Shown: positions 35,548 to 44,110 of the stretch, piece by piece
Layout of the letters: every line of letters begins with the position of its first letter
Numbering within the stretch: the stretch's first letter is position 1
Source of the DNA: Actinomycetes bacterium
GTDB taxonomy: Bacteria > Actinomycetota > Actinomycetes > Actinomycetales > Demequinaceae
DNA: 64,000 nt
Assembly (NCBI GenBank): GCA_023411615.1
Contig: JAEYOR010000021.1
Span: 8,739-72,738, forward strand
Direction of reading: 5' to 3'
Position numbers and translations under genes: made by a program
Notes under the pieces: generated by a model
Databases searched by the model: none
The model's input: the letters and a program-made list of their open reading frames with translations, nothing else
Told to the model about the DNA's origin: nothing

Positions 35548-36417
35548 CTAGCGGCCTTCCTCGAGCACCTTGAGCAGGTAGCTGCCATAACCCGACTTGG
35601 TGAGCACCTCTGCGCGCACCCGGAGCTCGTCATCGCTGAGGAAGCCAAGGCGCCATGCCACCTCTTCTGGCGAGCCGATGCTGAGGCCTTGGCGGTGCAC
35701 CACCGTCTGGACAAACTGTGACGCGTCGATGAGTGAGTCAAACGTTCCCGTGTCGAGCCAGGCGGTTCCGCGCTGCAGCACGCCTACGTGGAGTTTGCCC
35801 GCCTCAAGGTAGTGGCGGTTGACGTCGGTGATCTCGTACTCTCCGCGTGCGGAGGGCTTGAGACTGCGGGCGATCTCCACCACGTCGTTGTCGTAGAAGT
35901 ACAGGCCAGGGACGGCGTAGTTCGACTTGGGCTGGGCGGGTTTCTCCTCAAGGGAGATCGCGCGGCCCTCGCTGTCGAACTCGACAACGCCGTAAGCGGT
36001 CGGGTCCGCGACCCGGTAGGCGAAGACGGCCGCGCCGGCCACCTGGTTGAAGCGCTGGAGAGTCGAGCCAAGGCCTGGGCCGTAGAAGATGTTGTCGCCG
36101 AGCACGAGCGCCGCGTGATCACTGCCCACGTGGTCGGCGCCGATGACGAACGCTTGCGCGAGGCCATTGGGCTCGTGCTGGACCGCAAAGCTGATCGAGA
36201 TGCCGAACTGCGAGCCGTCACCGAGGAGCCGTTCGAACTGCGGTGCGTCATGCGGGGTGGTGATGACCAATACGTCACGAATGCCCGCCAAGATCAGCGT
36301 CGACAGCGGGTAATAGATCATCGGCTTGTCATAGACCGGGACCAGCTGCTTGCTCACGCCAAGTGTGATGGGGTGCAGTCGCGTGCCGGATCCACCGGCC
36401 AAGATGATGCCTCGCAT
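35548..36417 (-). CDS. rmlA: Glucose-1-phosphate thymidylyltransferase
   Basis: This 289-aa nucleotidyltransferase makes dTDP-glucose, the first rhamnose-pathway step. [20 protein letters not shown] (G-x-G-x-R nucleotide loop), [31 protein letters not shown] (Mg-binding Asp) and [20 protein letters not shown] are diagnostic of RmlA. CAGACT stands seven bases upstream of ATG. The GT2 gene ends 5 bp before it on the same strand, so the two may also be co-transcribed. Confidence 0.96.
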   Translation of the reverse strand: MRGIILAGGSGTRLHPITLGVSKQLVPVYDKPMIYYPLSTLILAGIRDVLVITTPHDAPQFERLLGDGSQFGISISFAVQHEPNGLAQAFVIGADHVGSDHAALVLGDNIFYGPGLGSTLQRFNQVAGAAVFAYRVADPTAYGVVEFDSEGRAISLEEKPAQPKSNYAVPGLYFYDNDVVEIARSLKPSARGEYEITDVNRHYLEAGKLHVGVLQRGTAWLDTGTFDSLIDASQFVQTVVHRQGLSIGSPEEVAWRLGFLSDDELRVRAEVLTKSGYGSYLLKVLEEGR

Positions 36418-36422
36418 GGGCC

Positions 36423-37295
36423 CTAGTCTGCCTGAGAGCCAGCCCGACTGCGCGCGGCCGTGATTTCACTCCGCTGCCGCATCGCAAGTCCGGCCGTCAC
36501 CGCAGCCCGCACGGGCGCATGCCACCACCGCGGATACACCCGCGTCACATACTGACGGGCAGAGTCGTGATGAGCCTTGAGCATCGGGGCCGGATCCGAG
36601 CGATAACTGTGCCCGCCAATGTGCGTGACCCCGGCCCGCGGTGTCCAGACGGATCGATACCCCGCCTCGCCCAAGCGTCGGCCCAAATCAACGTCCTCAA
36701 AGAACATAAAGAAGGACTCATCGAAGCCGCCGAGGCGCTCCCACGCTTCCCTGCGCACGAGGAAGCATGCCCCCGAGAGCCAACCGGCTTCCACGTCGCT
36801 GCCTTGCGGGTCAAGCCGCATCCGGTACCGGCGGGTCCAGGGATTCGATGGCCAGATTCGACTGAAGAGCGCATGCCCGGTGCCGAGCACAAAGGTGGGA
36901 AGCGGACGCGCAGACGGGTACGTCGAGCCATCAAGTTCACGAATATGAGGTCCCACCATGCCGACGCTCGGATCGGCCTCACCAACAGCGATCAGCCCGG
37001 CAAGTGCGCCCTCGTCCAGCACGATGTCCGCATTTGAGATGAGAATCCACGGAGCCTTGCCCGCCTCAGCTCCACGATTCGCTCCAAAGCCGTAGCCGCC
37101 ATTGCGGCCGGTGTTGATGAAGGCGACCCCGGCCTTCGTGGCGGCCGCTGCGGCGGCGCCGTCTCGCGACGCGTTGTCCACCACGGTGACGCTCTCAACC
37201 TCCGCCTGCTTCGCGACCGAGTCGAGGAACGACGCGATGGTCTCGCCGGGGTTGTAGGTGACTACCACGACGTCGGCAGTCGAGGGAGCGCGCAT
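36423..37295 (-). CDS. Family 2 glycosyltransferase, rhamnosyltransferase-like
   Basis: This 290-aa GT-A enzyme resembles the RfbF/WbbL rhamnosyltransferase group. It has [20 protein letters not shown] at the start, [38 protein letters not shown] (D-x-D region N-A-D), [16 protein letters not shown] and [18 protein letters not shown] (E-D-x-D-[LF] base region), which is typical of rhamnosyl/galactofuranosyl transferases. With rmlA directly downstream, transfer of rhamnose to a cell-wall polysaccharide or lipid linker is likely. The start is seven bases after TAGGCT. Confidence 0.85.
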   Translation of the reverse strand: MRAPSTADVVVVTYNPGETIASFLDSVAKQAEVESVTVVDNASRDGAAAAAATKAGVAFINTGRNGGYGFGANRGAEAGKAPWILISNADIVLDEGALAGLIAVGEADPSVGMVGPHIRELDGSTYPSARPLPTFVLGTGHALFSRIWPSNPWTRRYRMRLDPQGSDVEAGWLSGACFLVRREAWERLGGFDESFFMFFEDVDLGRRLGEAGYRSVWTPRAGVTHIGGHSYRSDPAPMLKAHHDSARQYVTRVYPRWWHAPVRAAVTAGLAMRQRSEITAARSRAGSQAD

Positions 37296-37340
37296 GGCGA
37301 ACAGCCTAATCGCGCCCCCTCGGTGCCGCCGACGCCAACG

Positions 37341-38951
37341 CTAGAAGCGGAAGACGTCCACCTTGTGGCGAAGATCTGCGGAGAGTTGTGCGAGTTCGGC
37401 GACTGACGCACCCATCTGCTCGACTACCTCGGCAGAAGTCGACGACGTCTCTGCGACTGACGCGATGGTGCGTGCAATCTCACCCGAGCCACCTGCTGCA
37501 TCAGACACCCCACGGCTCATCTCCTCCGCGGTCACACTCTGCTCTTCGACGGCGGAGGCGATTGTCATTTGGAAGTCGTTGATGTTCTGGACAATCGATG
37601 CGATCTCACCGATCGCGCTCACGGCACCGCCGGTGTCGCGCTGAATGGCTTCGATGCGGCGGGCCACTTCTTCGGTCGCCTTTGCAGTCTCCTGCGCGAG
37701 TTCCTTCACCTCGTTTGCGACAACCGCAAATCCTTTGCCGGCTTCACCTGCGCGGGCGGCCTCGATGGTCGCGTTGAGGGCAAGGAGGTTGGTCTGCTCC
37801 GCGATCGATGTGATGACCTTGACGACGTTGCCGATCTCCTGGGAGGACGATCCGAGCGCGGCCACGGTGGCATTGGTGGTCTCGGCAGCCATCGACGCCT
37901 CACTCGCCACTCGCGCTGCCTGCTGTGCGTTGTGGGAGATCTCCTTGATGCTCGCACCCATCTGCTCGGCGCCCGAGGCGACGTTCTGGATGCTGCGGCT
38001 CACCTCGTCCGCAGCCGTGGCGACAGCGGCTGCCTGCGCGGAGGATTCGTGCGCACCCGCCGCCACTTGGCTGTTTGCAGCCGACAGTTCTTCGGCAGCG
38101 GCAGCGACTGTCTGGGCGGAGCCAACGACCTCACGCATGATGTCCCGCAACGCTTCCTGGGCCGTCGCCAGTGAGCGAGCCATGTCGCCCATCTCGTCGT
38201 TTGACGTCACGTTGGCTTCGCATGTGAGGTCGCCCCGTGCAAGCGCCGTCAGCGAATCGCTGACGAGCGCCGCCGAGCGACGGATGCGCCGGGTCACCCA
38301 CAGGACGATCATCACGGCGACGCTAGCGCCGATGAGCGCGACGAGCAGCACGAAGGTCCGCGTCGCCTCGGTCTGTGCCGCCATGAGCGCCGCACCGTCA
38401 CGGAGTTCTGCCTCTGCGTCTTCGGTCAGCAACTGCACCCCGGCAATGAGGAGATCACCTGACTCGGTCCCTTTGGAAGCCCGCAATTGAGCAAAACGCT
38501 CAAGATCGTCATCCAGGGCAGCGGGCATCATCTCGTTGATGAGAAGTTCTTCGTACGAATCCCACGCGTCGCGGACCGAATCCATGTCCGACGGCGAGGA
38601 TCCGAACGCATCGGTGAAATGAGCCTCGTAGTCATCAAGACCCACGGCGAAGTCTGCGTACGTGGCGAGCAGGTCCTGCATCCGCTCTTCACGTTCTTCA
38701 ATCGGATACGACGCGACCGTTCCGGACATCATGCGGGCCTGCCAGAGGTGGTCCCGCAGGTCCACCATCGCGTGCGTCATCGTCTCCTGGTCATGAACGA
38801 GATCCGCGGTGGACTCTCGCACTTCACGAAGTTGTAGGAGCGCCACCGCAGTGACGCTGACGAGAACAAACAGCACGCCGCCTACGGCGGTGAGCACCTG
38901 TGCGGTCAAACTGAATCGGCGCCTAAGAAGGCCCCCTATTGCGTTTCTCAT
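37341..38951 (-). CDS. Methyl-accepting chemotaxis protein 1
   Basis: This is a 536-aa chemoreceptor. TM1 (about 19-40, [20 protein letters not shown]) is followed by a helical extracellular sensor of about 150 residues rich in Asp/Glu/Met (four-helix-bundle type). TM2 is about 193-213, then a HAMP domain ([22 protein letters not shown]) and a cytoplasmic signalling domain with the hairpin tip [20 protein letters not shown], which contacts CheA and CheW. It ends without a CheR-tethering pentapeptide. ATG 38951 is chosen just before the basic N-terminus and TM1. It is separate from the main che operon and has a candidate flagellar-sigma promoter upstream. Ligand unknown. Confidence 0.92.
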   Translation of the reverse strand: MRNAIGGLLRRRFSLTAQVLTAVGGVLFVLVSVTAVALLQLREVRESTADLVHDQETMTHAMVDLRDHLWQARMMSGTVASYPIEEREERMQDLLATYADFAVGLDDYEAHFTDAFGSSPSDMDSVRDAWDSYEELLINEMMPAALDDDLERFAQLRASKGTESGDLLIAGVQLLTEDAEAELRDGAALMAAQTEATRTFVLLVALIGASVAVMIVLWVTRRIRRSAALVSDSLTALARGDLTCEANVTSNDEMGDMARSLATAQEALRDIMREVVGSAQTVAAAAEELSAANSQVAAGAHESSAQAAAVATAADEVSRSIQNVASGAEQMGASIKEISHNAQQAARVASEASMAAETTNATVAALGSSSQEIGNVVKVITSIAEQTNLLALNATIEAARAGEAGKGFAVVANEVKELAQETAKATEEVARRIEAIQRDTGGAVSAIGEIASIVQNINDFQMTIASAVEEQSVTAEEMSRGVSDAAGGSGEIARTIASVAETSSTSAEVVEQMGASVAELAQLSADLRHKVDVFRF

Positions 38952-39012
38952 GGCGTCCGTTCTGAGCTTAAGGACCGCATTGTGAGGCCGGTCGCGGGAA
39001 TGTCCCCGCCCC

Positions 39013-39039
39013 TTATCGACGTGCTGAAGAGTCCAATAA
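39013..39039 (-). promoter_or_regulatory. Candidate flagellar-sigma (sigma-28-like) promoter of MCP 1
   Basis: On the minus strand TTAT-N15-GTCGATAA resembles the sigma-28 form TAAA-N15-GCCGATAA, 62 bp upstream of the MCP start. The -10 half is good and the -35 half is weak. Confidence 0.35.
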
Positions 39040-39127
39040 GCACACATTCGCCCATTTGGATGAGATGTTCAGCACACCCCATATGAGTCGAAAGTCCCTT
39101 GTCGGGGCCTTGTGACCGAAGGGCGAC

Positions 39128-39499
39128 CTACCGCCGCCCTCGCAAGCGGTCGAGTTGGCGTCGCTCCTTCTTTGTCGGGCGGCCCGTGCCACGGTCACGC
39201 ACTGCGACCGGCGCAGAAATCTCGCGCGGCGGCCGTGGTGGTGTGTGGTCGACGTAAGCCGCCGCCGCAGGCTCCGCCCCAACACGCTTAAAGAGCAGCT
39301 GGCGGACCTCCACCACGCGCTGCCAATCCCCTGACCGGACCTCAACCCGGTCGCCCGGACGCACCAGCGCCGCGGGCTTGGCCCGTGCGCCGTTGACTCG
39401 AACATGACCTGCGCGGCAGGCGATGGTGGCTTGAGAGCGAGTCTTGGTGAGGCGGACGGCCCACACCCACACATCCACTCGCACCGCATCCGTCGCCAC
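39128..39499 (-). CDS. S4-domain RNA-binding protein (Hsp15-like)
   Basis: This is a 123-aa basic protein with an S4 RNA-binding domain (about 4-66: VRVDVWVWAVRLTKTRSQAT … VRVNGARAKPAALVRPGD). It resembles heat-shock protein Hsp15, which binds 50S subunits carrying stalled nascent chains. The C-terminal half is rich in Arg, Lys and Pro (RPTKKERRQLDRLRGRR). GTG 39499 follows TAGGCT by six bases. It is divergent from the YgjV-like gene with 36 bp between the starts. Confidence 0.82.
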   Translation of the reverse strand: MATDAVRVDVWVWAVRLTKTRSQATIACRAGHVRVNGARAKPAALVRPGDRVEVRSGDWQRVVEVRQLLFKRVGAEPAAAAYVDHTPPRPPREISAPVAVRDRGTGRPTKKERRQLDRLRGRR

Positions 39500-39535
39500 C
39501 CATCGAGCCTACGGCGAGCAACGTACCCTTGATGC

Positions 39536-40171
39536 GTGCAAACGGTTCTCGAAATCATCGGCTGGGTGGGGTCCGGCCTCGTTGTCCTTTCACTCATGCA
39601 GGCGCGGGTGCTGCGCTTCCGGTGGATGAACATGATCGGCTCGCTCATCGCTACGGTCTATAACGCCGTCATCGAGGTGTGGCCCTTTGCCGCGATGAAC
39701 GCGGCGATCTTCTTCATCGGCGTTTACTGGATTCGCCGCCTCTACCGCGAGGCCAATGATCCACACGTGTACCAAGTTGTGCCTCTCGAACCAGAGGATC
39801 GTTACCTCCAGCACCTCCTTGACGTCCACGCAGATGACATTGCGCACTTCGCGCCCGGTTTCACGGCTCACAGTGTGGACGACGCTCGCATCACCTTCTT
39901 GATTGTGCGCGGTGACGAGGCGGTGGGGGTGGTGGCCGCACGGCGCGCGGATGACGGCACGGCGGACATCGAGCTCGACTGGGTGAAGCCGCGCTTCAGG
40001 GATTTTGGCCCGGGCAAGTTTGTCTACAGCGAGTCCGACGCTCTGCCCGCCGCCGGCATTCGCCGCGCCCGGGTGGTGCCGCACGCCACCACAGATACCG
40101 AGTACCTGCGCAAGGCTGGGTTCCACGAGACGGATGGTGCATGGGTCCGCGAGTTGAGCACCGCAGCGTGA
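39536..40171 (+). CDS. YgjV-like membrane domain fused to a GNAT-like domain
   Basis: This is a 211-aa two-part protein. Residues 1-70 hold three hydrophobic helices with the look of the YgjV (inner membrane) family: IIGWVGSGLVVLSLMQARVLRFRWMNMIGS and AAMNAAIFFIGVYWIRRL. Residues 75-211 look like a compact acetyltransferase-type fold (FLIVRGDEAVGVVAARRADDG … TDTEYLRKAGFHETDGAWVREL). Most of the CoA loop is not obvious, so catalytic activity is uncertain. GTG 39536 is six bases after TACCCT. It precedes the YchJ-family gene by 16 bp on the same strand. Confidence 0.68.
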   Translation: MQTVLEIIGWVGSGLVVLSLMQARVLRFRWMNMIGSLIATVYNAVIEVWPFAAMNAAIFFIGVYWIRRLYREANDPHVYQVVPLEPEDRYLQHLLDVHADDIAHFAPGFTAHSVDDARITFLIVRGDEAVGVVAARRADDGTADIELDWVKPRFRDFGPGKFVYSESDALPAAGIRRARVVPHATTDTEYLRKAGFHETDGAWVRELSTAA

Positions 40172-40187
40172 GGCATCGGAGGGGCCA

Positions 40188-40574
40188 GTGAGCGCGCCCT
40201 GTCCGTGCGGAACGGGCCGCGAGTTCTCGGACTGTTGCCGCCCGATCCTGCGGGATGAGCGCCCCGCCGTCACCGCCGAGCAGCTGATGCGCTCGCGCTA
40301 CACCGCATACGTGCGCCGCGATGGGCCGTACCTCTTGCGCTCGTGGCACCCCGAGCGTCGGCCGCGTGCCCGTGGTTTTGACGACACCGAGTGGCTAGGG
40401 CTCGAGGTCCTCGGCACCGAGGCGGGCGGAGCGGACGACGCTACGGGCACCGTCACTTTCACCGCCCAGTTCACGCGGCCGGGCGAGGGCGTTCACACCA
40501 TGGGGGAAGTGAGCGAGTTTGTGCGCCTCGACGGCCGGTGGGTGTACGTAGACGGGGTGCAGAGCGAGGGCTGA
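40188..40574 (+). CDS. YchJ-family (UPF0225) SEC-C motif protein
   Basis: This 128-aa protein has the N-terminal zinc-binding SEC-C motif (CPCGTGREFSDCCRPIL, pattern C-x-C-x8-C-C) followed by the YchJ/UPF0225 core: EQLMRSRYTAYVRRDGPYLLRSWHP and FTAQFTRPGEG. The fold is NTF2-like and the biochemical role of the family is not established. The ATG/GTG lies after GAGGGG. A rho-independent hairpin follows 20 bp after the stop. Confidence 0.85.
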   Translation: MSAPCPCGTGREFSDCCRPILRDERPAVTAEQLMRSRYTAYVRRDGPYLLRSWHPERRPRARGFDDTEWLGLEVLGTEAGGADDATGTVTFTAQFTRPGEGVHTMGEVSEFVRLDGRWVYVDGVQSEG

Positions 40575-40593
40575 CGCGAGCCCAGGAACGCTG

Positions 40594-40620
40594 AAAGGCC
40601 CCGATCTCTCGGGGCCTTTC
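40594..40620. terminator. Rho-independent terminator
   Basis: A perfect 11-bp stem (AAAGGCCCCGA / TCGGGGCCTTT) with a 4-nt loop, between the YchJ-family gene and the convergent tRNA gene. Its symmetry lets it act on both transcripts. Confidence 0.85.
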
Positions 40621-40623
40621 TGA

Positions 40624-40709
40624 TGGTGCGCGAGGGGGGATTTGAACCCCCACGCCCTTTCGGACACTGGCACCTGAAGCCAGCGCGTCTGCCGTTCCGC
40701 CACTCGCGC
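40624..40709 (-). tRNA. tRNA-Leu (anticodon CAG), CCA encoded
   Basis: The 86-nt tRNA (with CCA) reads on the minus strand. The acceptor stem GCGCGAG pairs with CTCGCGC, followed by A-CCA. The anticodon arm is CTGGC-TTCAGGT-GCCAG with anticodon CAG, which decodes CUG leucine codons. The variable arm is long, as class II tRNAs require, and the T-arm has GGGGG-TTCAAAT-CCCCC. A possible -10 (TACTCT) lies at 40720-40725. Confidence 0.96.
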
Positions 40710-40876
40710 GCGCCGAGCAAGAGTAGCACGCAGCCCGCCTCCCAAACGAAAGACGAGAGTGCAGCCCGAAGTCCGCGGAGGCATCCCGCGGTGGCATTTT
40801 CCACACACCGAGCGGGCTTTCTCACGTCCGGTTGCTCGATGACGATGGGGAGGTGGACGGTGCGAGAGGAGGCCGC

Positions 40877-41530
40877 ATGGAGGCAGTGACTGCCATCGAT
40901 AGCCGCATCGGTCAGATCCATCAACTCATCGCTTCGTTGACGACGCATCCCGCCTCCTCAGCAGGGATGACCGTCACGGATCCGGCCGGTTCCCTCGCAT
41001 CGTCCACCTCACTCTTCGCCGCCACGGGCCTCAGCGGTTCGCCGGTTGGCACCTCTTTTGCCGACATCCTCGCGTCCTACCAAACCAGCGCCACGTCTCT
41101 TGCCGACGCCGCCGGTCTTCTCAACGCCAACGGTGTGCCACGCGCATATGCGAGTTACGGCAACGGCCACATTCCTGACGCGGAACTTCGTGCGATCGAT
41201 GGATCCAACCAGCGAATCTGGGGACCTGCGGCCGAACAGCTCAACCGTCTTCTCGCCGATGCGAAGGCGGCCGGAGTCACCATTGGCATCACGGACGGCT
41301 ACCGCTCCTACGACTCACAAGTGAAGGTCGCCGCCGAGAAAGGCCTGTACTCGCAGGGCGGGCTTGCCGCGCAACCCGGCACGAGCCAGCACGGCTGGGG
41401 CCTCGCTGTTGACCTCTCGCTCGATGCGAACGCCCAGGCATGGATGCGTCAGCACGCCAAGGACTATGGCTTTGTCGAGAACGTCCCACGGGAACCGTGG
41501 CACTGGGAGTTCCAGCCCCACAAGCTGTAA
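40877..41530 (+). CDS. M15 (VanY/DacB-type) peptidoglycan carboxypeptidase, possibly flagellum-associated
   Basis: This is a 217-aa predicted zinc D,D- or L,D-carboxypeptidase. The C-terminal catalytic domain (about 105-217) has GITDGYRSYDSQ, the zinc ligands His172 and Asp179 in SQHGWGLAVDLSL, and His209 in PWHWEFQ. The N-terminal 70 residues have no signal peptide. They read MEAVTAIDSRIGQIHQLIAS and FADILASYQTSA, a pattern I associate with the N-termini of cell-wall hydrolases encoded in actinobacterial flagellar loci. ATG 40877 has AGAGGAGG upstream. It directly borders the chemotaxis cluster (convergent, 15 bp to the next stop). Export through the flagellar secretion system to open the wall for the rod is an inference. 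Confidence 0.75.
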   Translation: MEAVTAIDSRIGQIHQLIASLTTHPASSAGMTVTDPAGSLASSTSLFAATGLSGSPVGTSFADILASYQTSATSLADAAGLLNANGVPRAYASYGNGHIPDAELRAIDGSNQRIWGPAAEQLNRLLADAKAAGVTIGITDGYRSYDSQVKVAAEKGLYSQGGLAAQPGTSQHGWGLAVDLSLDANAQAWMRQHAKDYGFVENVPREPWHWEFQPHKL

Positions 41531-41545
41531 GGCATTTGTGGTGCG

Positions 41546-42043
41546 TTAGTAGGCAACCACCACAGAGATACGGCCTTCGCCGTACCCCTGGACGGTGAGC
41601 GTGCCGTCGATGCGGCTCGCTGGAAACAGCACCCACTTGTGAGCCTCGGCAGGCAAGGTCTCCCGCGGAGCGAAGGCTTCCTGGAGTTTGAGATGTGGTG
41701 TGTCGCGCTTATTGAACATCGACGCCGCCACGTTGAGAATCTCCGAGAAGTTGTCGAACTGAGCCGGCGTGACGAGGTTGTCCGCCACCGACTGCTCAGC
41801 GCCCGCAAGCGGCAGCAGCGCAATTGCTGAGCCTGCCCACGCCACGAGGGGAACATCAGCCAAGATGAGGGCGGCCAGGTTGCCAAAGTCGTCGGTGTAG
41901 ACCCCCACCACTGCCCCATCAAGGGGATCCACCTGGTGGCTCGTGCCCAGCCACGTCACCTCACGGCCAAGCAAGCCCTGGAAGACTTCGCGAATCTCGA
42001 ACGCCGAGGGCACCGGCGTTGGCTTCAGAGCGTCGGCGTTCAT
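41546..42043 (-). CDS. Uncharacterised chemotaxis-operon protein (CheC/CheX-like?)
   Basis: The last gene of the chemotaxis operon encodes 165 aa. Its start overlaps the cheY stop (ATGA), so it is translated with the chemotaxis genes. I do not recognise a named family. AQFDNFSEILNVAASMFNK (about 105-123) looks like the E-I-x-N helix of CheC/CheX/FliY phosphatase folds, and SHQVDPLDGAVVGVYTDDFGNLAALILAD resembles their first strand pair. It may be a CheY-P phosphatase, a scaffold or a switch-associated protein. No membrane segment or signal peptide is present. Confidence 0.6.
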   Translation of the reverse strand: MNADALKPTPVPSAFEIREVFQGLLGREVTWLGTSHQVDPLDGAVVGVYTDDFGNLAALILADVPLVAWAGSAIALLPLAGAEQSVADNLVTPAQFDNFSEILNVAASMFNKRDTPHLKLQEAFAPRETLPAEAHKWVLFPASRIDGTLTVQGYGEGRISVVVAY

Positions 42044-42402
42044 GCGATGAAGGGGTCGATGGTGTCGCGGAACACGTCCGCCGTGAACGGCTTGGAGATG
42101 AGGAACAAGGCACCCGCCTGCTCGGCCTGAGAGCGCATCGACGCCGAACCCTCCGAGGTGACAAAGGCGAACGGCGTCTGGTTGCCTTCACCGCGCAGGT
42201 TTCGCAACAGCTCGATGCCCGTCATCTCCGGCATGTTCCAGTCAGAAAGCACAAAGTCCGGCTGCATCTCACGAATCTTGGTGAGCGCATCGGCGCCGTT
42301 CTCGGCCTCTTCGATCTCCCACCAGTCGTAGCCCGCTTGTCTGAGCGTGCGGATCACGATCTGCCGCATCACGCGGCTGTCATCGGCGACTACGACCAAC
42401 AT
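42040..42402 (-). CDS. cheY: Chemotaxis response regulator CheY (second copy)
   Basis: This is a 120-aa single-domain receiver. The acidic pocket is ADD (residues 6-8), the phosphorylated Asp54 is in VLSDWNMPEMTG, a Thr/Ser switch residue is in FAFVTSEGS, and Lys104 in LISKPF completes the active site. It presumably carries the signal from CheA to the flagellar switch or acts as a phosphate sink beside the other CheY. ATG 42402 is preceded by AGAGGTG. A GTG three codons earlier overlaps the ribosome-binding site. It lies after cheX with 48 bp in between. Confidence 0.92.
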   Translation of the reverse strand: MLVVVADDSRVMRQIVIRTLRQAGYDWWEIEEAENGADALTKIREMQPDFVLSDWNMPEMTGIELLRNLRGEGNQTPFAFVTSEGSASMRSQAEQAGALFLISKPFTADVFRDTIDPFIA

Positions 42403-42450
42403 GTCGATCACCTCTTTCCTTGGTTCGTCGGGGCTGAGGGCCCGCGTTTC

Positions 42451-42921
42451 CTAGGTCAATGCCCACAGGCTGACGCCGAGCGGCGCACCCTTCCATCCAA
42501 AGTACGTTGCCATAAGACGCATTGCTGTCGAGTTGTCCGGCTCGTCTCGGCCGACGACGGGTAGCGACAGTGCGCCCGGGTTCGTCACGAGCGACTTCAC
42601 GTTGCCTCCCACCACGTTTGCGATCTCGCCGACAGCGTCGGCAAAATCCGCGTCCGAGACCGGCTCGTCTGCTTCCATCGCCAGGAGCGCGCGGGTGAGA
42701 TTCTCGCCCGTGGCACGCCCTGCCATCAGCATGACGCGCGTCACCACGGGACCATCTACGTCCACCCACGCGTAGCGCGGATCGTCAAGGATGGGGGTGT
42801 CGCCCATCCATGCCGACAGGTGTCCGGGCTCACCATCGATCATCGTGGTGAAGAGGTCCTGCGCGATCGTCAGAACGGGATCGGTGCCGCTGAGGGGCTC
42901 CCACGTGGCCGAACTGGTCAT
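42451..42921 (-). CDS. cheX: CheX-like chemotaxis phosphatase
   Basis: This 156-aa protein resembles CheX, which dephosphorylates CheY-P. The key feature is DADFADAVGEIANVVGGNVKS, in which Glu99 and Asn102 fit the catalytic E-x2-N of the CheC/CheX family. The N-terminal half LFTTMIDGEPGHLS and the strand VTRVMLMAGRATGENL are consistent with the fold. It is flanked on both sides by cheY genes and overlaps the upstream one (ATGA), so a role in terminating the CheY-P signal is strongly suggested. Sequence similarity to characterised CheX is moderate. Confidence 0.75.
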   Translation of the reverse strand: MTSSATWEPLSGTDPVLTIAQDLFTTMIDGEPGHLSAWMGDTPILDDPRYAWVDVDGPVVTRVMLMAGRATGENLTRALLAMEADEPVSDADFADAVGEIANVVGGNVKSLVTNPGALSLPVVGRDEPDNSTAMRLMATYFGWKGAPLGVSLWALT

Positions 42922-43301
42922 ACCGTCTCCTTCACTTCGACCAGTCCGAGGAACTGGAGCTTGTCGAGAATCACCTCGGGGGTGAACGGCTTGATGACGT
43001 ACTCATGCGCGCCTGCGGCGAGAGCACGGACGATCTGGCCCTGCTCGCCTTCCGTGGTGACCATCATCAACGTCACATCGCGCCATTGCGGATGCTTGCG
43101 CACCTCGACCACAAACTCGAAGCCCGACATCACGGGCATGTTCCAGTCGATGCAGCACAGAGTGATGTCATCGTTCAGCGTCATCTGGTCGAGCGCTTCC
43201 TGACCATCCGCAGCCTCGACCACGTCGAAGCCAGCTTCGGTCAAGATGCCCCCGACGATCTTCCGCATGACGCGCGAATCGTCAATGACGAGGGCCTTCA
43301 T
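42918..43301 (-). CDS. cheY: Chemotaxis response regulator CheY (first copy)
   Basis: This is a 127-aa receiver domain protein. The acidic pair is in VIDDSRVMRKI (Asp7/Asp8), the phospho-acceptor Asp52 is in CCIDWNMPVMSG, Thr82/83 is in LMMVTTEGE, and Lys104 is in YVIKPFTPE. Phosphorylated by CheA, it should act on the flagellar motor. ATG 43301 overlaps the cheR TGA and has GAAGGGA upstream. The longest open frame would extend 20 residues into cheR and is not favoured. It is about 35-40% similar by eye to the second CheY, so the two may not be redundant. Confidence 0.93.
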   Translation of the reverse strand: MKALVIDDSRVMRKIVGGILTEAGFDVVEAADGQEALDQMTLNDDITLCCIDWNMPVMSGFEFVVEVRKHPQWRDVTLMMVTTEGEQGQIVRALAAGAHEYVIKPFTPEVILDKLQFLGLVEVKETV

Positions 43302-44110
43302 CGCGTCTTCCCTTCTCGAGGCCTGTAGATGGACGTGCTCCCCACTTGAACCCGTTCCCATGTCTCATCGACACCTATCGTCGTTTCGGCAGCACCTAGA
43401 AAGAGATATCCGTCAGGTGCCATCGACATGCGCACCCGGCGGAGGACGTCACGTTTGGTCTCCACGTCGAAGTAAATGAGAACGTTTCTCAAGAAGACCA
43501 CGTCGAACGGACCGCCAAGTGGTGCCGGGTCAAGCAGGTTGTGGTGACGAAATTGGACCTGACTCCGCACACTCGGTGCGATCTGGAAGGTCGCACCCTT
43601 GCGCTCGAAGTACTTGACGAGCATGGGTGCGGGCAAGCCGCGATTGATCTCGAGTTGCGTGTATTCGCCAGCTCGACCGCGATCAAGCATGAGCTCGGAC
43701 AAGTCGGTTGCGACGATCTGTGGGCGCAGCGCCGGAAAATGCTCGGAGAACGTCATTGCGATCGAGTACGGCTCTTGACCGCTCGAGCACGCGGCAGACC
43801 ACATGCGAAGATCTCGACGACCTCGGCCAATGAGATCCGGCACCACGGTGGACCGCAGCACTGAAAACGGATTGACGTCTCGGAACCACGAGGTCTCATT
43901 GGTGGTGAGCGCCTCAACGACGAGGTCGTGCTTGGTGGTGTCGTGGCGCAGCGCTCGCACATACGCATCGACATCCGCGGCACCCGCCGTCCGCGCGAGC
44001 GGCGCCAAGCGTGATTCGACGAGGTACTCCTTGCCACGCTCAAGTTGAATCGCGCTGCGCTGGCGCACGAGCGTCGCAACAAAGTCGAACGCATCATCAG
44101 TGAGGGTCAT
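43298..44110 (-). CDS. cheR: Chemoreceptor methyltransferase CheR
   Basis: This is a 270-aa SAM-dependent glutamate methyltransferase that adapts the chemoreceptors. The N-terminal helical domain (about 1-75) contains KEYLVESRLAPLAR, and TTNETSWFRD is the CheR hallmark N-E-T-x-F/W-F-R-[ED]. The catalytic part has WSAACSSGQEPYSIAM (SAM motif I) and FDVVFLRNVLIYFDVETKR. It ends with the family G-Y-L-F-L-G block. ATG 44110 overlaps the cheB stop. No tetratricopeptide extension is present. Confidence 0.95.
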   Translation of the reverse strand: MTLTDDAFDFVATLVRQRSAIQLERGKEYLVESRLAPLARTAGAADVDAYVRALRHDTTKHDLVVEALTTNETSWFRDVNPFSVLRSTVVPDLIGRGRRDLRMWSAACSSGQEPYSIAMTFSEHFPALRPQIVATDLSELMLDRGRAGEYTQLEINRGLPAPMLVKYFERKGATFQIAPSVRSQVQFRHHNLLDPAPLGGPFDVVFLRNVLIYFDVETKRDVLRRVRMSMAPDGYLFLGAAETTIGVDETWERVQVGSTSIYRPREGKTR

